Below are positions 33,717-43,607 of a stretch of DNA of 64,000 nt, piece after piece. This DNA is from Corynebacterium felinum (GTDB lineage Bacteria; Actinomycetota; Actinomycetes; Mycobacteriales; Mycobacteriaceae). The stretch lies in contig NZ_CP047209.1 in assembly GCF_030408755.1 (NCBI RefSeq), positions 1,736,001 through 1,800,000 of the forward strand, in the 5' to 3' direction. The translations under genes were made by a program, and so were the position numbers. The notes under the pieces were generated by a model that was given only the letters and a program-made list of their open reading frames with translations, did no database searches and had not been told where the DNA came from. Position 1 is the stretch's first letter. Each line of letters opens with the position of its first letter.

Positions 33717-36700
33717 ATGTCTAACAACACCACGCCTTTGTCGCACAACGCCCACACCGACCACACCCCCACCCCGCGCACGCAGCCTGCGGAGAGTGCG
33801 CAGCAGAACCAGAAACGTCGCGGAAAAACGAAAAGAAGACGCACTCACTCCCCGTTATCACCCGATGTTATCGAGCTACAAAATACGCTTAAAAAAGATA
33901 CTCACTCCCTTGCGCTGACTGATGCACTCGCTTTTCGACGCCGAATCACCAACGCACGTTCGCTCAAAGCACTCCACGCGATTGCCACAGACATGAGTCA
34001 TGCGCGGGAACGCCTCCACGCACGCCTTGAGCGCATCCCTGAAATTACCTACCCGAAGTCGCTACCTGTCAGCGCCCGCAAAGACGACATTGCTGAAGCA
34101 ATTAACAACAACCAAGTTGTGATCATCGCTGGTGAGACGGGATCAGGTAAAACCACCCAGATCCCAAAAATTTGCCTTGAACTCGGGCGCGGACGCACTG
34201 GGCTCATCGGGCACACTCAGCCGCGGCGTCTGGCCGCCCGCACAGTTGCCGAACGCATCGCCGACGAACTCGGACAACGAGTAGGCGACACCGTAGGCTA
34301 CGCCATCCGCTTCGACGACCACGTCAACCCCACAACCACGGTCAAACTTATGACCGACGGCATCCTGCTGGCCGAAATGCAACACGATCGCTACCTCAAC
34401 GCATATGACACCATCATCATCGACGAGGCACACGAACGCAGCCTCAATATCGATTTCATTCTCGGCTACTTAAAGCAGCTTCTACGCCGCCGCAAAGACC
34501 TCAAAGTCATTATCACCTCCGCCACCATCGACCCTGAGCGTTTCGCCGAACATTTTGCCGACGCCGACGGTAACCCAGCACCGATCATCGAAGTCTCAGG
34601 CCGCACCTACCCTGTCGAAATTCTCTACCGCCCACTCCAGGTAGAGATGGGCGACAAAACAATCGACATTGACCCGATCGACGGCCTCCTCAGCGCCATC
34701 GAAGAACTCATGGAATACGGCGACGGCGACATTCTCTGCTTCTTCCCTGGCGAAGCAGATATCCGCGAAGCCATGGAAGCAATCGAAGCCCGCCGCTACC
34801 CGAACGTGGAAGTCACCCCCTTGTTTGGACGCCTATCCAACCAAGAACAGCACAAAGTTTTTAGCCCCCATTCCACGCGTCGCATCGTGCTTTCAACCAA
34901 TATCGCTGAAACCTCGCTCACCGTGCCCGGCATTCACTTTGTTATTGACACCGGCACAGCCCGCATTTCGCGCTACTCAACCCGAACCAAAGTACAGCGC
35001 CTGCCGATCGAACCTATCTCACAAGCATCGGCAAATCAGCGCTCAGGCCGCTGCGGACGTGTCGCCGACGGTATCGCTATTCGACTCTACTCCGAACAAG
35101 ATTTCCTCTCACGCCCCGAATTCACCGACCCAGAAATCGTGCGCACCAACCTAGCAAGCGTGATTTTGCAGATGGCGGCACTCAAACTCGGCGACATTGA
35201 AGAATTCCCCTTCATCCAAGCCCCCGATACCCGCGCCATCCGCGACGGCCTAGCGCTACTGCACGAACTCGGTGCCCTCGAACAACGCGAAAGCTCAGAC
35301 GGAAACCCACAACTGACCCCAATAGGTAGAGATATCGCCCGCATTCCACTCGACCCACGCATGGCACGCATGCTAGTGGAAGCCAATAGGCTCGGTGTCC
35401 TGCGGGAAGCACAAATCGTCGTGGCTGCATTAAGCATCCAAGATGTACGGGAACGCCCCCTAGAATTCCAAGCTCAAGCAGACCAACAACATGCACGTTT
35501 TACAAACAAGTCGTCGGATTTCCTCAGCTACCTCACCTTGTGGGAATACGTCACCGGTGTACGCAATGAAAACACCGGCAACGCCTTTAAAAAGCGGATG
35601 ACCCAAGAATTCCTGCACTACATGCGCATTCGCGAGTGGTTCGACCTCGTGCGCCAACTCAAAGCAATTTGTGAACAAATTGGGTGGACTAAACTGCACG
35701 ATTCCTCCCTCGACCGTTTAATCCCTGAATCCCGCGACAAGGCAAAAAATTCGTCCTCGACCAAACCGTTCCAACGCGTTGCACAAGCACTGGTCAACGT
35801 CACTGAGGACCCAAGGTCATTTAGCTTAGACCCCTCCCAAGCCACCGCACTGCACCAGTCACTGTTAGCCGGATTACTGTCTCACATTGGCATTCGTCAG
35901 GGTGACACCCGCGAATATATTGGCGCATGCAATACTCGCTTCGCCATTTTCCCCGGCAGCTCCGTAGCAAAATCCACCCCCCAGTGCGTGATGGCAAGCG
36001 AACTAGTAGAAACCTCGCGCCTGTGGGCTCGCGATGTCGCCGAAATCGACCCAGCTTGGGTGGAAAAACTTGCAGCCGGGCTACTCAAACACCAATACTC
36101 CGATCCGCACTGGTCCCACAAACGCGCCAGCGCAGTAGTCAACCAGCGATCTACCCTCTACGGCGTCCCGATTGTCACCGACCGACTCGTCCCCTACCAC
36201 CACGTCGACCAAGAAGCAGCACGCGCGATGTTCATCCGCCACGCACTGGTCAACGGTGAATGGAGCACAACACACCACTTTTTCCACGAGAATGTACGCA
36301 AACTCGACGAAGCAATGGACCTGGAAAACCGTGCGCGTCGCCGCGACATCGTCGTCGATGAAGAGACACTCGTTGCGTTCTACGATGCACGCATTCCCGC
36401 CCACGTAGCCAGTGGCGCAAGCTTCGACAACTGGTGGAAAAAGAACCGCGCGAAAAACCCCACACTGCTCGACTTTGACCCTGACACACTCGTGTATGAG
36501 CAAGCCGCCGAAGTCACGGAAGCAGACTTCCCCAGCTTGTGGCAGGAAGGGGAACTAGAATTTGAGCTCAGCTACCAGTTCGCCCCGGGCACGCCTGACG
36601 ACGGCGTCACAGTGTGCATCCCCGTACCGCTGCTCGCTGGACTGAGCGCCGAAAGTTTCCAGTGGCTTGTCCCAGGCATGCGGCTTGATCTTGTCACTGA

Positions 36701-37883
36701 GCTTATCCGCAGTTTGCCGAAAACAATTCGTCGCACTGTTGTTCCGGCTCCAGATTTCGCTGCTCGGGTCTTACCCCTTCTGCAACCAAACCAGCCTGTC
36801 CCTCTTGCGCTTCAGCTTGCTCAAGCGTTGCGAAAAGTCGGTGGTCAAGGCATTAACGCTGAAGATTTCAACTTTGCCGGCTTACCGCAGCATCTGCGCA
36901 TGACTTTTGCGGCAATCGATCGGCGCGGAAAAGTCATCGACACGGATAAGTCCCTGACCGCGTTGAAAGAGCGCCGCCAGGGACAAATTAAATCCTCTGT
37001 TTCCCAAGTCACCCAAGGAATGGAACTTCCCCCTGCCACCCACTGGACATCTGAAACTCTCGGCACAATCCCTGAAGAGTTTGTCACTGAAGTTGACGGC
37101 CAAAAGGTTACGACTTTCCCAGCTCTGGTTGCTACCGCTGATGGTGTGGCATTAAAAGTCATGGGTACTCAAGCTGAGGCGGATGCGTCAATGATCACCG
37201 CCACATTAACGCTTCTTTTACGCCAAATCACTGTCAACGCTTCAAAGGTGCTCAATGGTTTGCCGTTAAAGGAACGAGTAGGCGTGGAAAACTTCCCACA
37301 CGGGGGTGCCGCAGGACTTGTCGAAGACGCTCGAGTGTCTGCAGTTCGTGACGCATTAATGGCACACGGTGGCGCTGTTCGCGATCCAGATGTTTTTGCC
37401 CAATTGGCAGAGAAAATCCGTGGCGAGGTCCCGTCTTTGGTACGCCAGATGGTTGTACAGCTTGCTCCAGCGTTGGTTGATTTCCACGCACTTCAGCTTG
37501 AACTTAGCCAACGAAAAGGACCTGCGATTGAGGATATGAAGGATCAGTTGGCATTCCTTCTACCGAAAAACGCTGTGACGATTCATGGAATTTCCCGGCT
37601 GCGCCACTTGCAGCGTTATCTGGCAGCGATGAAGGTTCGCTTGGAGGAGATGCGCATTCAACCTACCCGTGATTCTATTCGCCAAGACATTATCAATGAT
37701 CTGGAAGATTTGCTTGCCGAAAAACTGTCGAAACTTCCGCCAAACCGTAGTAAAACTACTGCGGTTAAAGATATCCAGTGGATGATGCAGGAACTGCGCG
37801 TGAGTTTCTTTGCCCAGCGACTCGGCACTGCCTATAAGGTCAGCGAGTCAAAGATTGCAAAGGCAATCGCAGCGCTTCGTTAA
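33717..37883 (+). CDS. hrpA: ATP-dependent RNA helicase HrpA
   Basis: This DEAH-box RNA helicase has 1388 residues, close to the usual 1300. A basic N-terminus (KRRGKTKRRRTHSPL) precedes the helicase core: P-loop IAGETGSGKTTQIPK near residue 137, IIIDEAHERSLNIDF near 236, ITSATIDPERF, LSTNIAETSLTVPG and QRSGRCGRVADG. The HA2 and OB-fold regions follow, then a long DUF3418 C-terminal part from about 740. HrpA proteins act on stalled ribosomes or structured mRNA, as known from E. coli. The start is the ATG at 33717. Confidence 0.95.
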   Translation: MSNNTTPLSHNAHTDHTPTPRTQPAESAQQNQKRRGKTKRRRTHSPLSPDVIELQNTLKKDTHSLALTDALAFRRRITNARSLKALHAIATDMSHARERLHARLERIPEITYPKSLPVSARKDDIAEAINNNQVVIIAGETGSGKTTQIPKICLELGRGRTGLIGHTQPRRLAARTVAERIADELGQRVGDTVGYAIRFDDHVNPTTTVKLMTDGILLAEMQHDRYLNAYDTIIIDEAHERSLNIDFILGYLKQLLRRRKDLKVIITSATIDPERFAEHFADADGNPAPIIEVSGRTYPVEILYRPLQVEMGDKTIDIDPIDGLLSAIEELMEYGDGDILCFFPGEADIREAMEAIEARRYPNVEVTPLFGRLSNQEQHKVFSPHSTRRIVLSTNIAETSLTVPGIHFVIDTGTARISRYSTRTKVQRLPIEPISQASANQRSGRCGRVADGIAIRLYSEQDFLSRPEFTDPEIVRTNLASVILQMAALKLGDIEEFPFIQAPDTRAIRDGLALLHELGALEQRESSDGNPQLTPIGRDIARIPLDPRMARMLVEANRLGVLREAQIVVAALSIQDVRERPLEFQAQADQQHARFTNKSSDFLSYLTLWEYVTGVRNENTGNAFKKRMTQEFLHYMRIREWFDLVRQLKAICEQIGWTKLHDSSLDRLIPESRDKAKNSSSTKPFQRVAQALVNVTEDPRSFSLDPSQATALHQSLLAGLLSHIGIRQGDTREYIGACNTRFAIFPGSSVAKSTPQCVMASELVETSRLWARDVAEIDPAWVEKLAAGLLKHQYSDPHWSHKRASAVVNQRSTLYGVPIVTDRLVPYHHVDQEAARAMFIRHALVNGEWSTTHHFFHENVRKLDEAMDLENRARRRDIVVDEETLVAFYDARIPAHVASGASFDNWWKKNRAKNPTLLDFDPDTLVYEQAAEVTEADFPSLWQEGELEFELSYQFAPGTPDDGVTVCIPVPLLAGLSAESFQWLVPGMRLDLVTELIRSLPKTIRRTVVPAPDFAARVLPLLQPNQPVPLALQLAQALRKVGGQGINAEDFNFAGLPQHLRMTFAAIDRRGKVIDTDKSLTALKERRQGQIKSSVSQVTQGMELPPATHWTSETLGTIPEEFVTEVDGQKVTTFPALVATADGVALKVMGTQAEADASMITATLTLLLRQITVNASKVLNGLPLKERVGVENFPHGGAAGLVEDARVSAVRDALMAHGGAVRDPDVFAQLAEKIRGEVPSLVRQMVVQLAPALVDFHALQLELSQRKGPAIEDMKDQLAFLLPKNAVTIHGISRLRHLQRYLAAMKVRLEEMRIQPTRDSIRQDIINDLEDLLAEKLSKLPPNRSKTTAVKDIQWMMQELRVSFFAQRLGTAYKVSESKIAKAIAALR

Positions 37884-37886
37884 AAC

Positions 37887-37920
37887 ACAAAATCCGGGGC
37901 AATCGCCCCGGATTTTGTTT
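37887..37920. terminator. Bidirectional terminator between hrpA and nrdR
   Basis: ACAAAATCCGGGGC (37887-37900) pairs perfectly with GCCCCGGATTTTGT (37905-37918) around the tetraloop AATC. It serves both convergent genes. Confidence 0.88.
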
Positions 37921-37922
37921 GT

Positions 37923-38381
37923 CTATGTAACGCTGCGATCACGCCGATTCATCAGCCGAATTTCTGATTCAAAATCTTCTGCTGACTCGAAACTCTTATA
38001 CACAGAGGCGAAGCGCAAGTATGCGACCTCATCCAACTCGCGCAACGGTTCCAAAATTGCCAAGCCAATATCATTGGCATGCACTTGGGAATGACCAATA
38101 GCACGTACTTTTTCCTCAACCTGCTGCGCCAGCTTTTTCAAAGCATCATCAGACACATCACGGCCCTGACAGGCACGACGCACACCCACAATCACTTTTT
38201 CACGACTAAAGGGCTCAGTAAGACCGTTACGCTTCATCACCAACAACTGGGCCTTTTCAATCGTGGTAAAACGCCGATTGCACGCCCCACATTCGCGGCG
38301 CCGCCGGATAGCGGTACCAGAATCGATCACACGGGAATCAATGACTTTGGAATGTTCGTGGTGGCAAAACGGGCAATGCAT
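37923..38381 (-). CDS. nrdR: Transcriptional repressor NrdR
   Basis: NrdR represses ribonucleotide reductase genes in response to ATP/dATP. The 152-residue protein has the N-terminal zinc ribbon (Cys3, Cys6, Cys31, Cys34 in MHCPFC and CGAC) and the ATP-cone domain at about 46-136 ([22 protein letters not shown] described by its core EPFSREKV). The ATG is at 38379-38381. It lies downstream of divS and convergent with hrpA, as in C. glutamicum. Confidence 0.96.
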   Translation of the reverse strand: MHCPFCHHEHSKVIDSRVIDSGTAIRRRRECGACNRRFTTIEKAQLLVMKRNGLTEPFSREKVIVGVRRACQGRDVSDDALKKLAQQVEEKVRAIGHSQVHANDIGLAILEPLRELDEVAYLRFASVYKSFESAEDFESEIRLMNRRDRSVT

Positions 38382-38470
38382 GAAATAGTCAACCTCTCCT
38401 ATGAAGACACAGCTTAAGGCACAAGTCCTTTAATCATTATTGACCATTCACGCCCGTAACGTGGTTCGCC

Positions 38471-38833
38471 CTACCGCGAAGTAGGAAATTCAGTCTGGGA
38501 GAACTGCACCGGCACGGGCTGTTCACTGAAATCAGAATCATGAGAACCGGCCAGGAAAATACCGATGGCAACGCTTAGCCCAAAGAAAACTGCCCAAAAA
38601 TAGCTCAACGCATTCTCGGAGACACGCCGTCCCCCATGCGCCCCATCCACCCCCGCAGGCATTCGAACAACTGAATCATAAAAGACATGTCCCAAACCGG
38701 CCCCAGAATCGACTCCGTTATGCTCGCCGATCAACGGGTCAATAAGCCTTCCACCATTCCACACTGCCGCTGGTGGGACAACCACTGCACGAACAGCAGG
38801 GGTATTCTTGTGAGAAAATGCAGCGATAGTCAT
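38471..38833 (-). CDS. divS: Cell division suppressor, DivS-like
   Basis: The 120-residue product starts MTIAAFSHKNTPAVRAVVVPP at the ATG 38831-38833, behind GAGAGG with six bases of spacing. One hydrophobic helix lies near the C-terminus (ALSYFWAVFFGLSVAIGIFLAG) after a region rich in Gly, Asp and His. DivS of C. glutamicum is an SOS-induced inhibitor of division encoded between nrdR and lexA. The call rests on that position, the size and the membrane helix, because the sequence itself has no clear motif. Confidence 0.75.
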   Translation of the reverse strand: MTIAAFSHKNTPAVRAVVVPPAAVWNGGRLIDPLIGEHNGVDSGAGLGHVFYDSVVRMPAGVDGAHGGRRVSENALSYFWAVFFGLSVAIGIFLAGSHDSDFSEQPVPVQFSQTEFPTSR

Positions 38834-39240
38834 GAGCAACCTCTCTTCATGTACAACTAGGAACACCAATGAGCATCAACGATTTCACGAGAACTCTGAA
38901 GTATTAACTGAAGAGAAATCGTACGCAGCAAGACAAACATGTCAGAAGTGATACGCGACTGTGTGTTCGAATTGATCTTTCTTGTTCGAATTATGCCCAT
39001 ATTCGAACATGCTGTCAACACTTTTGAAAAAATTTCGAACAAATGTCTTGTCTCTACCCCCATTTCCGCTATGGTGGTAGTAGAGAAACACTTTTCCTTC
39101 GAACACGAAACCCTCCCCCAATATTTTCGAACAACCATCAATTGGGGTTCAGGTTTATGACATGTCTCATTCAAGAGCATTGTTCGAACGTGTCATTTCA
39201 CCACACTGTCCAGCCACACCAGATCCAAGGAGTCCACAAC
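38834..39240. promoter_or_regulatory. Divergent divS-lexA control region with LexA half-sites
   Basis: TTCGAA occurs seven times here, starting at 38966, 38985, 39002, 39034, 39098, 39126 and 39183. Most read TTCGAACA or its complement, the half-site of the actinobacterial SOS box (TCGAACannTGTTCGA type). The best single candidate is TCGAACAAATGT at 39035-39046. Divergent SOS genes and LexA autoregulation fit this. Confidence 0.68.
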
Positions 39241-39954
39241 ATGCCACGGAAGCCAGGCCCTAAATCGGCCACCCAGGGCCAAGGTCAAGAAAAACTCACG
39301 GAACGCCAGCGCCGTATTCTTCAAGTAATTCGCGATGCAGTGGTTCTGCGCGGCTATCCACCAAGCATCCGCGAAATTGGCGACGCCGCAGGCTTGCAGT
39401 CCACCTCCTCTGTGGCGTATCAGCTCAAAGAATTGGAACGTAAGGGCTACTTGCGCCGTGATCCTAATAAGCCACGTGCCGTTGATCTTCGCACCCTTCC
39501 AAATGACAACATTCCGAAGGTGGGCCCAAAGCCAAAAAAGAAGCTCCAGGCCGTTCCTCCACTTGAAGAATCATCCGCTTCTCAGTACGTCCCCCTTGTA
39601 GGTTCGATTGCTGCCGGAAGCCCAATTCTTGCTGAGGAAAACGTCTCCACCTACTATCCCCTGCCAGAGGAATTTACCGGCGATGGCGATTTGTTCATGC
39701 TGGAAGTTGTTGGCGAATCTATGCGCGATGCTGGAATTCTCAACGGTGACTACGTTGTTATCCGCTCGCAAAAGGTCGCCGAACAAGGCGAGTTCGTTGC
39801 TGCCATGATTGACAATGAAGCGACTGTAAAGGAATTCTTCAAAGACTCCACTGGCATTTGGCTGCTGCCACACAACGATGCCTTCGACCCTATTGCCGTT
39901 ACCCCCGACACTGAGATTCTTGGCAAGGTAGTCTCCGTATTGCGCAAGCTCTAG
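39241..39954 (+). CDS. lexA: SOS repressor LexA
   Basis: LexA represses DNA-damage genes and cleaves itself with RecA. The 237-residue protein starts [16 protein letters not shown] (ATG 39241, AAGGAG eight bases before). It has the winged helix at about 20-80 ([21 protein letters not shown] core). The cleavage site is Ala125-Gly126 in GSIAAGSP. The catalytic dyad is Ser160 (VVGESM) and Lys197 (EATVKEF). The upstream frame to 39043 is not conserved. It is divergent from divS. Confidence 0.97.
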   Translation: MPRKPGPKSATQGQGQEKLTERQRRILQVIRDAVVLRGYPPSIREIGDAAGLQSTSSVAYQLKELERKGYLRRDPNKPRAVDLRTLPNDNIPKVGPKPKKKLQAVPPLEESSASQYVPLVGSIAAGSPILAEENVSTYYPLPEEFTGDGDLFMLEVVGESMRDAGILNGDYVVIRSQKVAEQGEFVAAMIDNEATVKEFFKDSTGIWLLPHNDAFDPIAVTPDTEILGKVVSVLRKL

Positions 39955-39978
39955 AACACCTCTGTATTTTTCACACTA

Positions 39979-40026
39979 GCCTTCCCCCACTTCAACCTTT
40001 CAATGAAGCTCTCCGGGGAAGGCTTT
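39979..40026 (+). terminator. Terminator after lexA
   Basis: GCCTTCCCC (39979-39987) pairs with GGGGAAGGC (40015-40023), with an inner CTTCA/TGAAG pair, and is followed by TTTG. Confidence 0.7.
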
Positions 40027-40468
40027 GCCTATATGTTTGATTTTGACCTCAGTGGGCACATTAGCCGTACCTAATTCGTCTGATGTCTAAAACCTGAAGC
40101 CTCTTCAGATACGTCTTTCCCACAAAACCTACCCCCGAAAAACTACCCCCATTAGAGCTCCTGTATGAAGAATCACATACTCTCACACAAAGCCACATAT
40201 TTGTGAGGTTTGCGCACCACATGACGCTATACTTCGTGCTAAAACGCGCGTCCGACCGTGAGAGTCTGCCCGTTTGAAACTGTCATTCTGAGAATACAAG
40301 CACAAAAATCACAGAATGCGTGCAAGAATGAGTGGAGAAATTTCCGCTTCCACGGATGCGGAAACGGGCAAGTGTATCTGGATCTTCGTTTGATCCCACT
40401 AAAACACACATTGCCCAGAAAAACTCACATGTTGACAACTCACATTTTGAAGGAGTGACTTTAGGGCC
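40027..40468. other. Region upstream of sugR
   Basis: No gene is seen. It should hold the sugR promoter. AAGGAG at 40450 lies about 14 bases from the sugR ATG, and AGGG lies closer. Several CACA/TGTG runs near 40180-40215 might be regulator contacts, but no full palindrome is present. Confidence 0.4.
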
Positions 40469-41248
40469 ATGTACTCGGAGGAACGCCGCCGCCAAATCGC
40501 CTCTTTGACCGCCGTTGAGGGACGCGTGAACGTAACCGAGCTCGCTGCCCGTTTCGACGTCACCGCCGAAACCATTCGTCGCGATCTTGCAGTTTTGGAT
40601 CGCGAGGGCGTGGTGCACCGCGTGCACGGCGGTGCGGTAGCGAACCAAACGTTCCAAACTGCAGAATATTCACTCGACACCCGCGCGCGCTCAGCATCAG
40701 GCGCGAAAAACTCTATCGCGCAAGCTGCCCTGAAATTCCTCCCCGAATCCCAGGGTGGCATGTTTCTTGATGCCGGCACCACGACCGCTGCACTGGCTGA
40801 CCTCATCGCAATGCAGCCTTCAGCAAAGCACTGGTCGATCGTCACTAACTCGCTATCGATCGCATTGACGCTTGCTAATGCCGGGCTGGATGAAATTCAG
40901 CTTCTTGGCGGCAGTGTGCGTGGTATTACCCAAGCTGTCGTCGGTGATACTGCACTACGCACCCTCGCCCTCATGCGCGCCGAGGTGGCGTTTATTGGCA
41001 CGAACGCACTGACTTTGGACCACGGCCTGTCAACTGCGGACTCCCAAGAAGCAGCAATTAAGTCCGCAATGATCACCAACGCGCACAAGGTTGTTGTGTT
41101 ATGTGACTCCACCAAGATGGGTACTGATTACCTCGTTAGCTTCGGTGCTATCTCCGACATCGATGTGATCATCACCGACGCAAACGCCCCAGAATCCTTT
41201 GTTAAGGCGCTACGGGAGCGCGATGTCGAGGTTATTATCGCCGGCTAA
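40469..41248 (+). CDS. sugR: DeoR-type global regulator of sugar uptake SugR
   Basis: SugR in C. glutamicum represses PTS and glycolytic genes, with sugar phosphates as inducers. The 259-residue protein has the DeoR helix-turn-helix at residues 6-57 (VNVTELAARFDVTAETIRRDL core) and the sugar-phosphate domain with MFLDAGTTTAALAD, VVTNSLSIA, GGSVRG and STKMG. It lies between lexA and ptsI, exactly as in C. glutamicum. It is paralogous to the FruR-like gene at 43608. Confidence 0.9.
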   Translation: MYSEERRRQIASLTAVEGRVNVTELAARFDVTAETIRRDLAVLDREGVVHRVHGGAVANQTFQTAEYSLDTRARSASGAKNSIAQAALKFLPESQGGMFLDAGTTTAALADLIAMQPSAKHWSIVTNSLSIALTLANAGLDEIQLLGGSVRGITQAVVGDTALRTLALMRAEVAFIGTNALTLDHGLSTADSQEAAIKSAMITNAHKVVVLCDSTKMGTDYLVSFGAISDIDVIITDANAPESFVKALRERDVEVIIAG

Positions 41249-41264
41249 TTTTCCAGTTAATGTG

Positions 41265-41298
41265 TGAAACCCCGCCACAATACTGTAACGGGGTTTCA
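41265..41298. terminator. Terminator between sugR and ptsI
   Basis: TGAAACCCCG (41265-41274) pairs perfectly with CGGGGTTTCA (41289-41298). The T tract is weak on both sides. It sits between two convergent genes. Confidence 0.7.
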
Positions 41299-41315
41299 TC
41301 TACGTGAAAGGTGCG

Positions 41316-43016
41316 TTACACGCTAATCAAGATTTCACGCACAAGACTGCGAGCTTGGGTTGCTCCCTCTGCATTCAGCGCAGCTGCGGCAGCCTTCTTG
41401 CAGGTATCAAGATCCACCGCAGCAAGCTGAGCGCCTACGCTGGCAATTGCAGTGGAAGCAGCAGACAAGGAATTCACACCCAAACCAGTCAGCACACAAG
41501 CAAGCAGCGGATCAGCGGCTGCCTCACCGCACACACCCACTGCAGTGCCAAGGCGTTGACCTTCCTTACAGGTGTGCTCAATAAGGCGAAGAACAGCTGG
41601 CTGCCATGGATCAGTGAGATATGCCAACTGAGGGGACATGCGATCGGCTGCCATGGTGTACTGGGTCAAGTCGTTGGTGCCGATCGAAACAAAGTCAAGA
41701 TGTGGCATGATCTTGTCTGCCATCAACGCTGCAGCGGGTACCTCGATCATCGCACCAGCAATCAATCCACGCTCTTTACATAGATCAGCGAACCACTTGG
41801 CTTCACGCGCGGTGGCAACCATTGGCGCCATTACCCACGTTGGCGAGTTCTCATCGCGGCCAAGATCATTTGCAGCCTTGGCGATTGCGTCGAGCTGGCG
41901 GGTCATCAACGACTCATTAGCCCGTGCCACGCGCAAACCACGCACGCCTAGGGCTGGGTTGATTTCATCGGCCATAGTGGCGAAAGCAACTGGCTTATCT
42001 GAACCTGCGTCGAGAGAGCGCACAACCACCTTGGAGTCAGGGAACTGCTCCAAGACTTTCTTATACACCTCCGCTTGTTCCTCAACGCTGGGCTCTTGAG
42101 TCGCGGTGAGGAAGCACAGCTCAGTGCGGAACAGGCCCACGCCTTCTGCCTGAGAGTTCTGTGCGGCAAGACGTGCTGCGTTACCGTCTTGTACATTTGC
42201 TAGAAGCTGCACACGGTGCCCATCCTTGGTTTGTGCTGGACCGCGCCATTGTGCGATGCGTTCTGCCTGAATCTTGGATTCTTGCTCTGCAGCAACAGCA
42301 GTTTCTGGATCAGCGCCCACGGTCACGGTGCCGAGTGAGCCGTCGATAAGCACTGGTTCGCCGTCAGCAATCTGACGCACATCTTCGCCGACCGCGACAA
42401 TGCACGGCACATTCAACTGGCGCGCGATGATCGCAGTGTGGGAGGTGGGACCACCCAGTTCTGTAACAAGACCCACAAAGTAGGTGGTATCCAGCGCGGC
42501 GGTATCGGCTGGGGAAAGATCGTCGGCGAACAACACCACACGATCGCTCACGGTTGGCAAACCTGGCTCAGCTTCGCCGCGCAGTTGGGCGATCACACGG
42601 TCACGAATATCTCGTAGATCGGTGGTGCGCTCCGCCATGATTCCGCCTGCTGCCTCAAACATGGACACGAATTTCGTGGTCGCAGCAACCACCGCGTATT
42701 CAGCAGGGTGTCCCCCGTTGATACCTTTCTTCACTGTTTTGCGCCAACCGCGGTCATTAACCATGCCAGCGGTAGCCTTCAGCACGGCTGCTGCATCGCC
42801 CGTTGCTTTTTCGGAACGGTTGAGCAATCGCGATGCCACGGTGTCGGCGGCTAGAGTGAATCGCTCAAGTTCTGCTTCGCGTGCCTGTTCGTCAATAACT
42901 TCTCCTGCTTGGGGGAGTTCTGGCCGTGGGCTGATCCACACGGCTTTAGCGTAGCGTACACCGGGGACGACTGCGGTGCCCTTGATAACGGTGTCGTTTG
43001 TCACATTGCTGTACAT
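41316..43016 (-). CDS. ptsI: Phosphoenolpyruvate-protein phosphotransferase (PTS enzyme I)
   Basis: Enzyme I takes phosphate from phosphoenolpyruvate and passes it to HPr, the first step for all PTS sugars. The 566-residue protein has the active His193 in TELGGPTSHTAIIARQ and the C-terminal phosphoenolpyruvate domain with LFRTELCFL and SIGTNDLTQYTMAADR. The ATG at 43014-43016 (MYSNVTNDTVIKGTAVVPGV) follows GAGGATAGG. The frame is open to 43103 without conserved sequence. It is transcribed against sugR and divergently from fruR. Confidence 0.96.
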   Translation of the reverse strand: MYSNVTNDTVIKGTAVVPGVRYAKAVWISPRPELPQAGEVIDEQAREAELERFTLAADTVASRLLNRSEKATGDAAAVLKATAGMVNDRGWRKTVKKGINGGHPAEYAVVAATTKFVSMFEAAGGIMAERTTDLRDIRDRVIAQLRGEAEPGLPTVSDRVVLFADDLSPADTAALDTTYFVGLVTELGGPTSHTAIIARQLNVPCIVAVGEDVRQIADGEPVLIDGSLGTVTVGADPETAVAAEQESKIQAERIAQWRGPAQTKDGHRVQLLANVQDGNAARLAAQNSQAEGVGLFRTELCFLTATQEPSVEEQAEVYKKVLEQFPDSKVVVRSLDAGSDKPVAFATMADEINPALGVRGLRVARANESLMTRQLDAIAKAANDLGRDENSPTWVMAPMVATAREAKWFADLCKERGLIAGAMIEVPAAALMADKIMPHLDFVSIGTNDLTQYTMAADRMSPQLAYLTDPWQPAVLRLIEHTCKEGQRLGTAVGVCGEAAADPLLACVLTGLGVNSLSAASTAIASVGAQLAAVDLDTCKKAAAAALNAEGATQARSLVREILISV

Positions 43017-43607
43017 CAGATACCTATCCTCACTTTCTGAGTGTCTATTAGCACTAGGACACCACAAAATGCCTACGTGCGCAACCAAACTCCAACAATT
43101 CAAACGCCCAAGCGGACGCTAAACGGGCACAAACTCGGGAGCAAAAGCGAAGAAATTAATTGACAATCAAAAATAATTGGACATAAAGTGAGGGGTAGTT
43201 CCAACATTTTTCGCGCCTGAGGCTCGGAAAAACCCAACGTGAACACAAGATTTTAGATGTGCCTAGAGTTAACTACCTTCCGCCCTTGGTCGGCTTGTAA
43301 CCTATCCCTTCCACCCCATGAAGGAATGTGTGCGAAATGACTGAGACAAGTTGGTCACAACTGGAGATTTTTCCCCTGACTTGGGGGAAACTGTCGCCGT
43401 TTCTCACTGACAACGAGTGTGTGCGTTTTACAATCTTGTTGATACAACTGAACATTTTCCCTCCTTGTACTGCTGAGAAAATTTTTCACACACGTACCGG
43501 TTCGGGCACGCTGCACTTTCGACGCCCCGCTTCGGGCGGTGTCGCCATTGTCCATTAAGGGGAAGTGTTTATACGGATTATTTGCGAAAGGCTCGTCTCG
43601 GATCATC
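43017..43607. promoter_or_regulatory. Divergent ptsI-fruR control region
   Basis: Promoters of ptsI and of the fruR-fruK-fruA genes lie here, and SugR and FruR operators are expected by analogy with C. glutamicum. The part at 43145-43200 is A+T-rich. I could not fix an operator by eye. No gene is seen. Confidence 0.45.
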
